Below are positions 43,793 through 52,591 of a DNA stretch of 64,000 bases, in pieces; position 1 is the stretch's first letter; every line of letters begins with the position of its first letter. Location of the stretch: the NCBI RefSeq assembly GCF_030866785.1, contig NZ_CP133018.1, positions 124,001-188,000 of the forward strand. Direction: 5' to 3'. The stretch comes from Agromyces protaetiae (GTDB taxonomy: Bacteria > Actinomycetota > Actinomycetes > Actinomycetales > Microbacteriaceae). A program made the position numbers and the translations under genes. The notes beneath the pieces were generated by a model. It saw only the letters and a list, made by a program, of their open reading frames with translations. It was not told where the DNA came from and did no database searches.

Positions 43793-44780
43793 CTCGCGCC
43801 GGTTTGACCCGCGCTCGCGCGTTCCCTGCTCAGGAACATGTGAGGCTTCGGCGGCGTGCCGGCGCCGCGCCGACGGCGTGTCGCGTCGGTGTTCCTGAGG
43901 AGGGATGTCTCGGGCGCGCTGTCGGCGGGTGCGGATCGGCGTAGCGGCGGCATGGTGTTCGCCGCCGAGGCATCCGCGCTCGTGGCTGAGGTATCCGTGC
44001 TCGTGGCCGGCGGCGCCGAGCCGCGCCGGTTTGACCCCGCGCCGGTTTGACCCCGCGCCGGCTTGACCCCGCGCTGGCTTGCCCCGCGCCGGCTTGACCC
44101 CGCGCCGGCTTGGCCCGCGCTCGCGCGTTCCTTGCTCAGGAACATGTGAGGCTTCGGCGGCGTGCCGGCGCCGCGCCGACGGCGTGTCGCGTCGGTGTTC
44201 CTGAGGAGGGATGTCTCGGGCGCGCTGTCGGCGGGTGCGGATCGGCGTAGCGGCGGCGTGGGGTTCGTCGCTGCGGCATCCGCGCTCGTGCACGGGGTAT
44301 CCGCGCTCGTGGTATCCGCGCTCGTTGCCGAGGCATCCGTGCTCGTGCCCGGCTGCGCCGAGCCCGCGCCGGCTTGACCCCGCGCCGGTTTGACCCGCGC
44401 TCGCGCGTTCCTTGCTCAGGAACATGTGAGGCTTCGGCGGCGTGCCGGCGCCGCGCCGACGGCGTGTCGCGTCGGTGTTCCTGAGGAGGGATGTCTCGGG
44501 CGCGCTGTCGGCGGGTGCGGATCGGCGTAGCGGCGGCGTGGGGTTCGTCGCTGCGGCATCCGCGCTCGTGCACGGGGTATCCGCGCTCGTGGTATCCGCG
44601 CTCGTTGCCGAGGCATCCGTGCTCGTGCCCGGCTGCGCCGAGCCCGCGCCGGCTTGACCCTGCGCCGGCTTGGCCCGCGTTCTCGCGTTCCCTGCTCAGG
44701 AACATCTGTGGCTTCGGCGGTGTGTCGGCGCCGCGCCGACGGCGTGTCGCGCCGGGGTTCCTGAGGAGGGACCGGGGCGG
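43660..44780 (+). repeat. Tandem array of transpeptidase-tail plus hairpin units (306 and 280 bp)
   Basis: The 3' end of the gamma-glutamyltransferase gene (tail starting GGATGCCTCGGGCGC at 43660) recurs at 43903, 44209 and 44489. Hairpin modules starting GTTCC(C/T)TGCTCAGGAAC lie at 43821, 44127, 44407 and 44687. Unit spacing is 306, 280 and 280 bp; the last two units are nearly identical. Each hairpin pairs CTCAGGAACA with TGTTCCTGAG about 51 bases later (first copy 43829-43838 with 43890-43899). The tail copies stay open in a frame giving SGALSAGADRRSGG-type peptides ending at CAEPAPA, like the gene itself, but have no good ribosome-binding site. The fourth hairpin ends the array without a tail. 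Confidence 0.93.
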
Positions 44781-44816
44781 ACGGCAGTGGGCCGGCCGCG
44801 CGCTCGGGCCAGGTGG

Positions 44817-45329
44817 TCAGGTGAGCGAACGCCAGGCGACGTCGAAGCGCTCGAAGACGATGTCGTGGGCCTCGGTCCACTCGAAGCCGAGCGCGGCACC
44901 GACGCGCGTCCAGTAGCGGCGGTGCCCGTCGCGCCAGGTGTCGAGGGTGCGATCGTCTTCGCCCTCGTCATGGGCGAACCGCGCGTCGACGCTCGTGAAC
45001 GGGCCGATCCGCAGCTCCGTGCTGCGCAGGATGACGCGCGGACGCCCCGCGGAGTCGCAGGCGATCCAGTGGCTGCCGATGCGCGGCAGCGGCTGACCCT
45101 CGTGTGCGAACTCCGCCACCAGTCCCGCGGTGGCGGTCTTGGTGCCGTCGAGCACGAGGGCGAGCAGCTCATCGGTCAGGTCGGCGTGATCGCCGAACCG
45201 CTCGACTGACGGTGGCTCCGGGTCCAGCGCGCGATCGGGATGTGCGGCGCGGTACTCCTCCCACAGCCGCACGCCGGCTGCGTGATCGACGGGGGCGTTC
45301 GCGCGGCGGGCGGGCTGGTCTCCGGTCAC
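44817..45329 (-). CDS. ASCH domain protein
   Basis: 170 aa from GTG 45329. LWEEYRAAHPDRALDPEPPS is followed by the ASCH core VLDGTKTATAGLVAEFAHEG, RPRVILRSTELRIGPFTSVD and FERFDVAW. ASCH domains resemble PUA folds and are thought to bind RNA or modified nucleosides; the EEYRAAHP-type subgroup is annotated as ASCH/DUF984 and may hydrolyse modified cytidine. No Shine-Dalgarno is evident, so leaderless initiation is possible. It lies between the repeat array and the phosphatase terminator. Confidence 0.82.
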   Translation of the reverse strand: MTGDQPARRANAPVDHAAGVRLWEEYRAAHPDRALDPEPPSVERFGDHADLTDELLALVLDGTKTATAGLVAEFAHEGQPLPRIGSHWIACDSAGRPRVILRSTELRIGPFTSVDARFAHDEGEDDRTLDTWRDGHRRYWTRVGAALGFEWTEAHDIVFERFDVAWRSLT

Positions 45330-45384
45330 GACTTCAGCATGGCCGATGGCGGCGGATGGCGCGACGCGAGGCGGGGAGGCGAAC

Positions 45385-45415
45385 GGCCCGGGGGAGCGTG
45401 AGCTCCGCCCGGGCC
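45385..45415 (-). terminator. Terminator of the phosphatase gene
   Basis: GGCCCGGGGGAGC (45385-45397), GTGA loop, GCTCCGCCCGGGCC (45402-45415): a 13-bp stem with a single bulged base, 19 bp after the stop of the leftward phosphatase gene. Confidence 0.78.
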
Positions 45416-45433
45416 CCTCCGGTGTGCAGGTGG

Positions 45434-48400
45434 TTACGCGCGCGCGGTGCGGCGGCGCAGCACGAGGCCGGCGCCGACGAGCAACACGAGCAGGCCGCCG
45501 AGCAGCGGCAGCGTGCCTTCGAAGCCCGTGTCGGCGAGCTGGCCGCCCGAGCCGCCCGACCCGGCCGGGGTCGAGGCCGCAGGCCACGTGAACTCGAGCC
45601 ACTGCGTGACCGAGCCGTCGGCGGCGTACGCGGCGAGGCGGTGCGTGCCCGCCGCGAGGTCGCGCGGCAGCGCGAGACTCACCGCTCCGCCGGCGGTCGG
45701 CGTGATCGTCGCCAGCCGCTGCGGCTCGGAGGAGACGAAGAACGTCAGCTCCTCACCGATGAACCGGTCGGCGACGCGCACCGAGATCGTGCCGGCCGCG
45801 CGGTCGAGACCGAGCAGCTCGAGCGTACGCAGATCCGACGGCAGATCGGCGCCCGGCAGCGGCACGATCGTGCCCGGGTTCGGCTCGGGCTCCGGCTCCG
45901 GCTCCGGCTCCGGGTTGGGCTCGGGCTCGGGCTCGGGTTCGACGGTGGCCTCGACCACGGTCACGACACGCGTCGCGGTCGCGGTGTTGCCCGAGGCATC
46001 CGTCACCGAGTACGTGAGCGTCGAGACGCCCGCGACCGAGGTGTCGACCGTGCCCGTGACCGTGACGGCCGCGGTGAGGTCGCCGTCGACGGCGTCGATC
46101 GCCGAGACCCCGGCCATCGGGTCGAACGCGTCGCCGACCGTGAGCTCGGTCGTCTCGGGCACCGTGAGCACGGGCGCCGTGACGTCAGGCTCGACGACCT
46201 GGTGCAGCACGACCCGGTCGACGACACCGCGGTCCGTGGTGCGGTAGGTGGTCGCGGTGAGCGTGCCGTCCGTCACCTCGATGTTCATGAAGCTCGGCAC
46301 GCGCTCCTGCAGCGCGACCGCGTCGTAGCCGAACTCGACCGTGTCGCGGATGGTGTAGTACTTGCTGCCGCTCGACGAGTTGCCGGTCAGGTAGAGCACC
46401 TGGCCCTCCTCAGGGCGGAGCTCGGCATTCGTGTCGACCTCCTGCACCGGGGTGCGGCCGTCCATCAGGTAGCTGCGCGTGTAGACGTGATCGTGGCCCA
46501 TGAGCACCAGGTCGATGTCATTCGCCGTGAACACGGGGGAGAGCTGCTCGCGACGCTCGACGATGTCGGCGCTGAGCGAGTGGTTCGCGACGCTGTAGAT
46601 CGAGTGGTGGAAGGTCACGACGCGCCACTTGGCGTTGTCACCCTGCTCGGCGACGACCTTCTCGACGTACTCGGCGTGCCGCGCGTTGTCGCGGTTGTTC
46701 GAGTTCAGGGTGATGACGAGGACGTCCTTGTAGATGAACCAGTGGTTGCCGCCCGACTGGCTGGCCGAGCCGGGAGCGCCGTAGGTCATGTCGAGGTTCG
46801 GCATGTTGAAGTGCGTGTTGTACGCCGTGCTGCCCACGTCGTGGTTGCCGTTGACCGTGGCGATCGGGATCTCGCGCACGAGCTCGGGCGCGAGGAATCC
46901 GTCGTACTGCTCCTCGTTGCCCGCGTGCTCGACCTGGTCGCCGCCCGAGAGCAGGAACTCCGAGGCCGGGAACATCTCGTTCGCGACCCGGGTCGTGTTG
47001 AGCCAGCCCTCGGCGTCGCGCGGGGTGTTGCCCGACGCCCCGATCTGCGCGTCGCCGACGTACAGGAAGTCGAAGTCGCCGTCGAACGACGCGGTCTCGA
47101 AGCCGTACACGGGCGACCAGCCGCGCTCGTTGCCGACGCGGTAGACGTACGCCGAGTGCTCGGCGACGCCTGCGATCGTGGCGTGGTGCCAGAACTGGCC
47201 GTCGGCGGCTTCGCCGCTCGTCGACTCGAACGCGGTCACGCCCTCGGTCGGGAACGTGTCGCCGGTCATCGCCGCGGCGGGCGCGACCTCGACACGGGCG
47301 GCGCCCGGCAGGCTCGCGTACCAGGCGACGTTGCGGTCGGCCTCGGTCGCGCCGACGTTCAGAATGACGTCGCTGACCGTGATGGGCGCGTTCGGGTCGA
47401 GCGGCGGGATCACGTCGAGCTGCTCGAAGTCGAAGAAGATGTCCGAGCTCGACGCGCGGTCCTGATAGAGCGCGACGGCGACGGTGTTCTCGCCGGCCTG
47501 CAGTGCCTCGTTGGGGATCGTGAAGCTGCTGACGACGGGCGCACCGTTGCTCGCACCGAGGTACTGGAGGTTGCCCTGGGCGGGGTCGAAGCCGTCGTCG
47601 AGGAACCCCGCGACCTTCTCGCCGTTGACCCAGACGCCCAGCGCGTCGTCGTAGCGCACGGTACCGCGGAGACGGATGCCTCCCTCGACCTGCTGCTCGG
47701 TCAGCGCGACGTCGGTGCGGAAGAAGAACGTCTCGATGTTCGTGGTGCCGCCCGGCTTGTACTGCGTGAGCAGGGTGTTGACGGCGTTGCCGCTCACCGG
47801 GACCTGCGCGCCGCGGAGCGCGCCGAACGACGCCTTGGCGGTCTTCCACGACGAGTCGTCGTAGTCGGCGCCGGTCCACGAGAAGAGCTCGCCGGTGCCC
47901 GCCGGGTCGACGCCCGTGTCCTGGTAGCGCCAGTCGGTCGTCTCGGTCGAGATGACGCGCGTCGGATCCTGCGGTTCGGGCTCTTCCGTGCCGCCGCCCG
48001 CAACGAGCTCGAGCTGCTCGAAGTCGAAGTAGATGTCAGAGCTCGTGTCGCGGTCCTGGTAGAGCGCGACGGCGATCGTGTTGTTGCCCTCGATCAGCAA
48101 CTCGGGGTCGATCGTGAACGAGCGCACGATGGGCGAGCCGCCGCCGTTGCCGACGTACTGCATGTTGCCCTTGCTCTCGTCGAAGCGCTCGTCGACGAAG
48201 CCGGCGACCCGCTCGCCGTTGACGAACACCGCGAGGGCGTCGTCGAAGCGGACCGTGGCCTCGAGGCCCTCGGCTGCCTCGACCTCGTCGGCCGTGATGG
48301 CGACGTCGGTGCGGAAGAAGAAGGTCTCGACGTTGGTCGAGGTGCCGGGCTTGTACTGCGTGAGCGGGGTGTTCACAGCGTTGCCGCCGACGGGCACGTG

Positions 48401-48694
48401 CGCGCCGCGCAGTGCGCCGAACGATCCCTTGGCGGTCTTCCACGACGTGTCGTCGTAGCCGGCCGCGGCCCACGAGTAGATCGGGCCGTCGCCGGCGGGG
48501 TCCGCGGGGGCGTCGTGGTAGCGCCAGTCGGTCGACGTGGTGTCGATGAGGGTGCGGTTCTCGACCGCGGCGGTGGCGTTGGTGTCACCGGCGGCGTGCG
48601 CCGGGACCGCCGGGAGGGCGATCAGTCCGGCGACGAGGGCCGCGGTCAGCGCCGCGGCGCCGGTGCGGCGCCGGAAGTGAGCATGGGAATGCAC
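45434..48694 (-). CDS. Secreted, wall-anchored purple acid phosphatase-like metallophosphoesterase
   Basis: 1086 aa from GTG 48694 (AAGGAG 5 bases upstream). Signal peptide (TGAAALTAALVAGLIALPAV..AHA), then two homologous galactose-binding-like domains (about 45-230 and 240-425; both contain SSWKTAK/TSWKTAK, SFGALRGA, QYKPG, ETFFFRTDV, and FDFEQL). A PAP N-terminal FN3-like domain (about 430-525) and the catalytic domain follow (VGDAQIG, SGGDQVEH, NGNHDVG, FHHSIYS, GHDHVYTRS). A DUF5011/HYR-type domain, an EPEPEP linker and a last beta domain lead to LADTGFEG, helix and RRRTARA, an LAxTG anchor. It should hydrolyse phosphoesters at the cell surface. Confidence 0.87.
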   Translation of the reverse strand: MHSHAHFRRRTGAAALTAALVAGLIALPAVPAHAAGDTNATAAVENRTLIDTTSTDWRYHDAPADPAGDGPIYSWAAAGYDDTSWKTAKGSFGALRGAHVPVGGNAVNTPLTQYKPGTSTNVETFFFRTDVAITADEVEAAEGLEATVRFDDALAVFVNGERVAGFVDERFDESKGNMQYVGNGGGSPIVRSFTIDPELLIEGNNTIAVALYQDRDTSSDIYFDFEQLELVAGGGTEEPEPQDPTRVISTETTDWRYQDTGVDPAGTGELFSWTGADYDDSSWKTAKASFGALRGAQVPVSGNAVNTLLTQYKPGGTTNIETFFFRTDVALTEQQVEGGIRLRGTVRYDDALGVWVNGEKVAGFLDDGFDPAQGNLQYLGASNGAPVVSSFTIPNEALQAGENTVAVALYQDRASSSDIFFDFEQLDVIPPLDPNAPITVSDVILNVGATEADRNVAWYASLPGAARVEVAPAAAMTGDTFPTEGVTAFESTSGEAADGQFWHHATIAGVAEHSAYVYRVGNERGWSPVYGFETASFDGDFDFLYVGDAQIGASGNTPRDAEGWLNTTRVANEMFPASEFLLSGGDQVEHAGNEEQYDGFLAPELVREIPIATVNGNHDVGSTAYNTHFNMPNLDMTYGAPGSASQSGGNHWFIYKDVLVITLNSNNRDNARHAEYVEKVVAEQGDNAKWRVVTFHHSIYSVANHSLSADIVERREQLSPVFTANDIDLVLMGHDHVYTRSYLMDGRTPVQEVDTNAELRPEEGQVLYLTGNSSSGSKYYTIRDTVEFGYDAVALQERVPSFMNIEVTDGTLTATTYRTTDRGVVDRVVLHQVVEPDVTAPVLTVPETTELTVGDAFDPMAGVSAIDAVDGDLTAAVTVTGTVDTSVAGVSTLTYSVTDASGNTATATRVVTVVEATVEPEPEPEPNPEPEPEPEPEPNPGTIVPLPGADLPSDLRTLELLGLDRAAGTISVRVADRFIGEELTFFVSSEPQRLATITPTAGGAVSLALPRDLAAGTHRLAAYAADGSVTQWLEFTWPAASTPAGSGGSGGQLADTGFEGTLPLLGGLLVLLVGAGLVLRRRTARA

Positions 48695-48895
48695 GGGACT
48701 CCTTGCGAAGGGACGATGCGCGCGCGACGAAGCACAGGCGCGAAGGGGGACCCTTCGAGGCAACCGGGCGTGGGTGTCCGGCTCGCGCGCAGTCGGTGAA
48801 CCGCGGGTGGCCGTGGGGTGAGCGATGTGTGTCGGCGGGCGCGCTCGCGCGCCCGGACCGCCGGGTCAGGCCGCGCTCGCGCGCGGACCGCCGGG

Positions 48896-49252
48896 TCAGG
48901 CCACGCCGGAGAGTTCCCGTGTGCCGTCGGCCGTCGAGGCGGTGGGCACAGCTTCGCGGTCGCCGAGATCGACGGTGACGCCCCCCGTGGAGTTGGCCTG
49001 CTGCATCAGGCCCTCGAGATATGCGCGGTTGAGCGGATCGGCCGCTTCCGAGTCGAAGACGAAACGCAGCGGGATGGATGGCTGCAGCCAGATCATCGAA
49101 CGGCCGGGCTCGACGCCCGGTCCATGTGTGTAGCTCAGGGTGAATGCTTCGTTGCGGCGGAGCTTCACCGCGATGACCACCTTCAGATAGGCGAGCAGTC
49201 GGTCGTCGATCTCGATCGGGTGCGAGCCCGTTCCGTAGTACAGCGTTCCCAT
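48896..49252 (-). CDS. Small conserved Microbacteriaceae-type protein (DUF7882-like)
   Basis: 118 aa. Starts MGTLYYGTGSHPIEIDDRLL and continues AYLKVVIAVKLRRNEAFTLS, then SMIWLQPSIPLRFVFDSE, a pattern I know from short proteins restricted to Microbacteriaceae and relatives that databases often mislabel as ATP-dependent DNA ligase. There is no ligase motif. Function unknown; it is usually found beside MarR regulators, as here, where the MarR gene is divergent. Two copies of CGGACCGCCGGGTCAGGCC lie at and just after its stop. Confidence 0.75.
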   Translation of the reverse strand: MGTLYYGTGSHPIEIDDRLLAYLKVVIAVKLRRNEAFTLSYTHGPGVEPGRSMIWLQPSIPLRFVFDSEAADPLNRAYLEGLMQQANSTGGVTVDLGDREAVPTASTADGTRELSGVA

Positions 49253-49343
49253 GGTGACTCCTTCACGAGAGGCCGCTGGGAGCCCCTGCCGCTCGGCGGT
49301 GCGGGCAAATCCCAGACCGTGTCGGCATTCCGATTGTACGCCT

Positions 49344-49388
49344 ATTTAGCTAATCCATCTAATAGCTCGCACATTTAGCTAGATATCT
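49344..49388. promoter_or_regulatory. Divergent control region with repeated TTAGCTA words
   Basis: ATTTAGCTAA (49344-49353) and ATTTAGCTAG (49373-49382) lie 29 bp apart with ATAGCT between them, followed by the palindrome AGATATCT (49381-49388). This strongly A+T-rich patch separates the divergent DUF7882-like and MarR genes and is a likely MarR autoregulatory site. Confidence 0.5.
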
Positions 49389-49432
49389 GAGATAGTCTCT
49401 CGGTGTGCCGGAGAGTGCGAAAGGATGTCGCT

Positions 49433-49894
49433 ATGAGCTCTGACGCTCCCTCGAAGCAGGGTCTGGCATCCGCGCTGCAGCAGTACGTGCAGGCGAGGAG
49501 CGCCGCGTTGCTGCTCGCGAGGAAAGAGCTGCGGATCGGCGAACTCGACGCGAGGGCACTGCTCTACATCGCCGATCACCCCGGCACCCGGCCGACGTCG
49601 CTCCGGGAGTACCTCGGCATCACCTCGGCCGGAGTGACGACGCTGATCGACCGGCTCATCGAACGCGGGGCCGTGCGCCGTGAGGTCGATGCCGAAGACC
49701 GGCGGGTGAACCGCATCTCGGTCACCGTCGACCTCGCCGGCGACCCCTGGTCGGCGCTGACCCGCTTCGACCGCGACTTCAGCGCGGCGATCGACGCAGG
49801 AGACCAGCGGGCGATGGCCGAGTTCGCGACCGCCCTCGCCGCGCTCACCATGACGGTCACCGGAGCGGGGCGGCGGGCAGCAGAAGCCGGCTGA
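49433..49894 (+). CDS. MarR family transcriptional regulator
   Basis: 153 aa from ATG 49433 (AAGGATG upstream). The winged helix is RALLYIADHPGTRPTSLREY, LGITSAGVTTLIDRLIERGA (recognition helix), VRREVDAEDRRVNRISVTVD (wing). Dimerisation helices flank it. No cysteine sensor is visible. Likely controls the divergent DUF7882-like gene and itself via the repeated TTAGCTA region. Confidence 0.87.
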   Translation: MSSDAPSKQGLASALQQYVQARSAALLLARKELRIGELDARALLYIADHPGTRPTSLREYLGITSAGVTTLIDRLIERGAVRREVDAEDRRVNRISVTVDLAGDPWSALTRFDRDFSAAIDAGDQRAMAEFATALAALTMTVTGAGRRAAEAG

Positions 49895-49917
49895 CGGTCG
49901 CTCCGGCGCCTCGGAGG

Positions 49918-50262
49918 TCAGGCTTCGTCGTCGCCGGAGAAGTCGGCCGACTTCGCCTGGAGGAACGCGCATAGGGCCGAGACCGTCGCGAGTTCGGACG
50001 ACAGGTGCAGCACACCGGCGGGGTCGAGCATCAGCGAGGCGTCCCGCGGCTCGAACGTGACGAACCACTTTCTTGAGCCGACCGTCTCCGGCTGGATGTA
50101 GGTGTCCGTCGAGGCGCCGGTCAGGCTCACGCTGACGAGCCCGGTGTCCGCGCCGTTCGCCCCGTCCTGGTGCACGACCTTCAATGAGGCGCCGTGCGGG
50201 TAACCGAGACCCTCGAACTCGCGCAGCCAGCCCTCGAGCGTGCGGAAGCTGAGAAATGGCAT
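49918..50262 (-). CDS. Conserved hypothetical protein next to MarR
   Basis: 114 aa from ATG 50262 with GGAGG 6 bases upstream. MPFLSFRTLEGWLREFEGLG and SLMLDPAGVLHLSSELATVS are its clearest segments; no membrane helix or known motif. Convergent with the MarR gene. Role unknown; co-location with the DUF7882-like protein and MarR is the only hint. Confidence 0.6.
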   Translation of the reverse strand: MPFLSFRTLEGWLREFEGLGYPHGASLKVVHQDGANGADTGLVSVSLTGASTDTYIQPETVGSRKWFVTFEPRDASLMLDPAGVLHLSSELATVSALCAFLQAKSADFSGDDEA

Positions 50263-50468
50263 TCGAGACCTCCGCTCCCGAGACGGCGGTCGGTCCGCCG
50301 TCACCGCATGGATGTCTTCACAGTATGGCCGGGTTCTCAGGCGTACGCCGAGATGCGCGACACCGAGGGCTCGACGGCCCGCGGGGCGGCGCCGTTCGCG
50401 CGTCGCCGCGTGACGCGAACGGCCCGCTCGGGGTGGCCGCGGTCGGTGGCTGAGCCTACGCTCGTCGC

Positions 50469-50615
50469 ATGCGGGTGACGATCATCGCCACGGACCCGAA
50501 GACCCACGAGGTCCGCATCATCGAGGCCGACGGCATCGACGAGGCGACGGCGACCGAAGCCGCCCGTGCCCAGGTGCCCGTCGGCTGGCAGGCGCTGAGC
50601 ATTCGCAAGGTGTGA
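50469..50615 (+). CDS. 48-residue small protein, probably leaderless
   Basis: MRVTIIATDPKTHEVRIIEA begins a 48-residue frame ending in QALSIRKV. The codons have the strong third-position G/C bias of real genes. TACGCT ends 6 bases before the ATG, the typical spacing of a -10 box in actinobacterial leaderless genes. It resembles short beta-strand-rich hypothetical proteins but no family is recognised. Confidence 0.55.
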   Translation: MRVTIIATDPKTHEVRIIEADGIDEATATEAARAQVPVGWQALSIRKV

Positions 50616-50686
50616 CCGCGCCGGTTCGCGGCGCGGTCACGGACATCTTCACGTACAGGAAACATGAGCACCCCTAAGCTGGCTCC

Positions 50687-52591
50687 GTGAGCGCCCCCTC
50701 CGCCACGACGAACGAGCGCAGCATCCGGAAGGCGAAACACCTGGGCTCAGGTGATCGCCCGGCCGCGGCGCTGCTGCTCATCTTCACGTTGCTCGCCATC
50801 GTGTGGGCGAACTCGCCCTGGGGCTGGACGTACGAGGCGTTCTGGGACCTGCATCTGGAGATCGGGCTCGGCGACCTCCAGCTGAGCGCGTCGCTGCACC
50901 AGGTCGTGAACGACGCGATCATGACCCTGTTCTTCTTCGTCGTCGGCCTCGAGGTCAAGCGCGAGTTCACGATCGGCGAGCTCACCGACCGCTCCCGTGC
51001 CATCGTCCCGGTCGTCGCCGCGCTCGCCGGGCTGATCGTCCCGGCGCTCATCTTCGTGGCCTTCACCTTCTCGACCGGCGAGGCGCAGGCGTGGGGCGTG
51101 GTGATCTCGACCGACACCGCGTTCCTGCTCGGTGCGCTCGCGATCATCGGGCCGAAGTTCCCTGCGCGGCTCCGCACGTTCCTGCTCACGCTCGCGGTCG
51201 TCGATGACGTCGGCGCGCTGCTCGCGATCGGGGTCTTCTACAACTCGGGCATCGATGTCGTGCCGCTCGCGATCGCGGTCGTGCTCATGGTCGCCCTCGC
51301 GCTCGTGCGCTTCCTCCGGGCGGGCCGCGGCATCGCCTACGCCGTGCTCGGCATCGCGCTCTGGATCGCGGTCGCCGAGGCCGGCATCCACCCCACGCTC
51401 GCGGGCGTCGCGGTGGCCCTGCTCATCCCCGTGTACCCGCCGAGACGGAGCGAGGTCGAGCGCACCGCCGAACTCACCCAGGCATTCCGCGAGTCGCCGA
51501 ACACCAAGTACGCGGCTGCGGTCGCCCGAAGTCTCCGTGAGTCGCTCTCGATCAACGACCGGCTGCAGGCGGCGTGGGGGCCGTACATCTCGTTCCTGGT
51601 GCTGCCGCTCTTCGCGCTCGCCAATGCCGGCGTGCATCTCGACCCAGAGACCCTCGGCGCCGCGCTCGTCTCCCCGCTCACCTGGGGCGTCGTCGCGGGC
51701 CTCGTGGTGGGCAAGTTCATCGGCATCACCGGCGCGACCGCGCTGATCAGGGCGCTCGGCAAGGGGCGGCTCGCGCCGGGGCTCGGGATGCCCCGCATCG
51801 CCGGCGGCGCGGCGCTGTCGGGCATCGGGTTCACCATCTCGCTGTTCATCGTGACGATCGCCCTGCCCGACCCCGAGCAGCAGGACCTCGCGAGAGTCGG
51901 TGTGCTCGGAGCATCCGTCATCGCCTTCGGCCTCGGCTGGCTGATCTTCGTGGTCGCCGACCGCCTGTCGCCGCCCGTCGCGGTCGGTGCGGTGCTCGCA
52001 CGACCGGTCGACCCCGAGCGCGACCACATACGCGGCCGCGTTGACGCGCCGTACACGATCGTCGAGTACGGCGACTACGAGTGCCCGTTCTGCAGCCGGG
52101 CCACGGGCTCGATCGACGCGGTGCGCGAACACTTCGGCGATGACATCCGTTACGTCTGGCGCCACCTGCCGCTCGAGTCGGTGCATCCCCACGCGAAGGA
52201 GGCCGCGCAGGCGGCCGAGGCGGCGGGGCGGCAGGGCAAGTACTTCGAGATGGGGCACCTGCTCTTCGCCCATCAGAACGAGCTGGAGACCGACGACCTC
52301 GTGGAATACGCACGTGAACTCGGGCTCGACGTCGACCGGTTCGTCGAGGACCTGCACTCACCGAAGGTCGTGCGCCGCGTCGAGGACGATCAGCTCGACG
52401 CCGAGATGATGGACCTGCACTCCACGCCGACCTTCTTCATCGGCGACCGCCGGCACAAAGGCCCCTACGACTCGGCCACCCTCATCCGCGCGCTCGAGGC
52501 GCAGGGCGCGCAGGGGGCGCAGGGCGCGCAGGGGGCGCAGGGGGCGCAGGACGCGCCGGCGCCCGGCGCGACCGCCGAACCCCCGCGCTGA
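50687..52591 (+). CDS. nhaA: Na+/H+ antiporter NhaA fused to a DsbA-like thioredoxin domain
   Basis: 634 aa from GTG 50687, with TAAGCT 7 bases upstream (leaderless). Residues about 20-430 are NhaA: VNDAIMTLFFFVVGLEVKRE, STDTAFLLGALAIIGPKFPA and LAVVDDVGALLAIG (the catalytic Asp pair), PLFALANAGV, GGAALSGIGFTISLFI. Residues about 445-615 are DsbA-like: YTIVEYGDYECPFCSRATGS (CPFC active site), LHSTPTFFIGDRRH (cis-Pro). The C-terminus carries five QGA units. The architecture occurs in actinobacteria; the thiol domain should face outward or inward depending on helix count, and its partner is unknown. Confidence 0.92.
   Translation: MSAPSATTNERSIRKAKHLGSGDRPAAALLLIFTLLAIVWANSPWGWTYEAFWDLHLEIGLGDLQLSASLHQVVNDAIMTLFFFVVGLEVKREFTIGELTDRSRAIVPVVAALAGLIVPALIFVAFTFSTGEAQAWGVVISTDTAFLLGALAIIGPKFPARLRTFLLTLAVVDDVGALLAIGVFYNSGIDVVPLAIAVVLMVALALVRFLRAGRGIAYAVLGIALWIAVAEAGIHPTLAGVAVALLIPVYPPRRSEVERTAELTQAFRESPNTKYAAAVARSLRESLSINDRLQAAWGPYISFLVLPLFALANAGVHLDPETLGAALVSPLTWGVVAGLVVGKFIGITGATALIRALGKGRLAPGLGMPRIAGGAALSGIGFTISLFIVTIALPDPEQQDLARVGVLGASVIAFGLGWLIFVVADRLSPPVAVGAVLARPVDPERDHIRGRVDAPYTIVEYGDYECPFCSRATGSIDAVREHFGDDIRYVWRHLPLESVHPHAKEAAQAAEAAGRQGKYFEMGHLLFAHQNELETDDLVEYARELGLDVDRFVEDLHSPKVVRRVEDDQLDAEMMDLHSTPTFFIGDRRHKGPYDSATLIRALEAQGAQGAQGAQGAQGAQDAPAPGATAEPPR

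Noticed and set aside
42125..44880. Minus-strand frames crossing the transpeptidase and the repeat array (RRDTPSARRRH-type peptides)
   Set aside because: They are translations of the hairpin repeats and the antisense of the transpeptidase gene; no Shine-Dalgarno and no domain.
45104..48799. Very long open frame on the + strand opposite the phosphatase gene
   Set aside because: It is the mirror of a G+C-rich coding gene; composition is Arg/Val/Asp-rich without domains, while the minus strand has complete phosphatase motifs, a signal peptide and a sorting signal.
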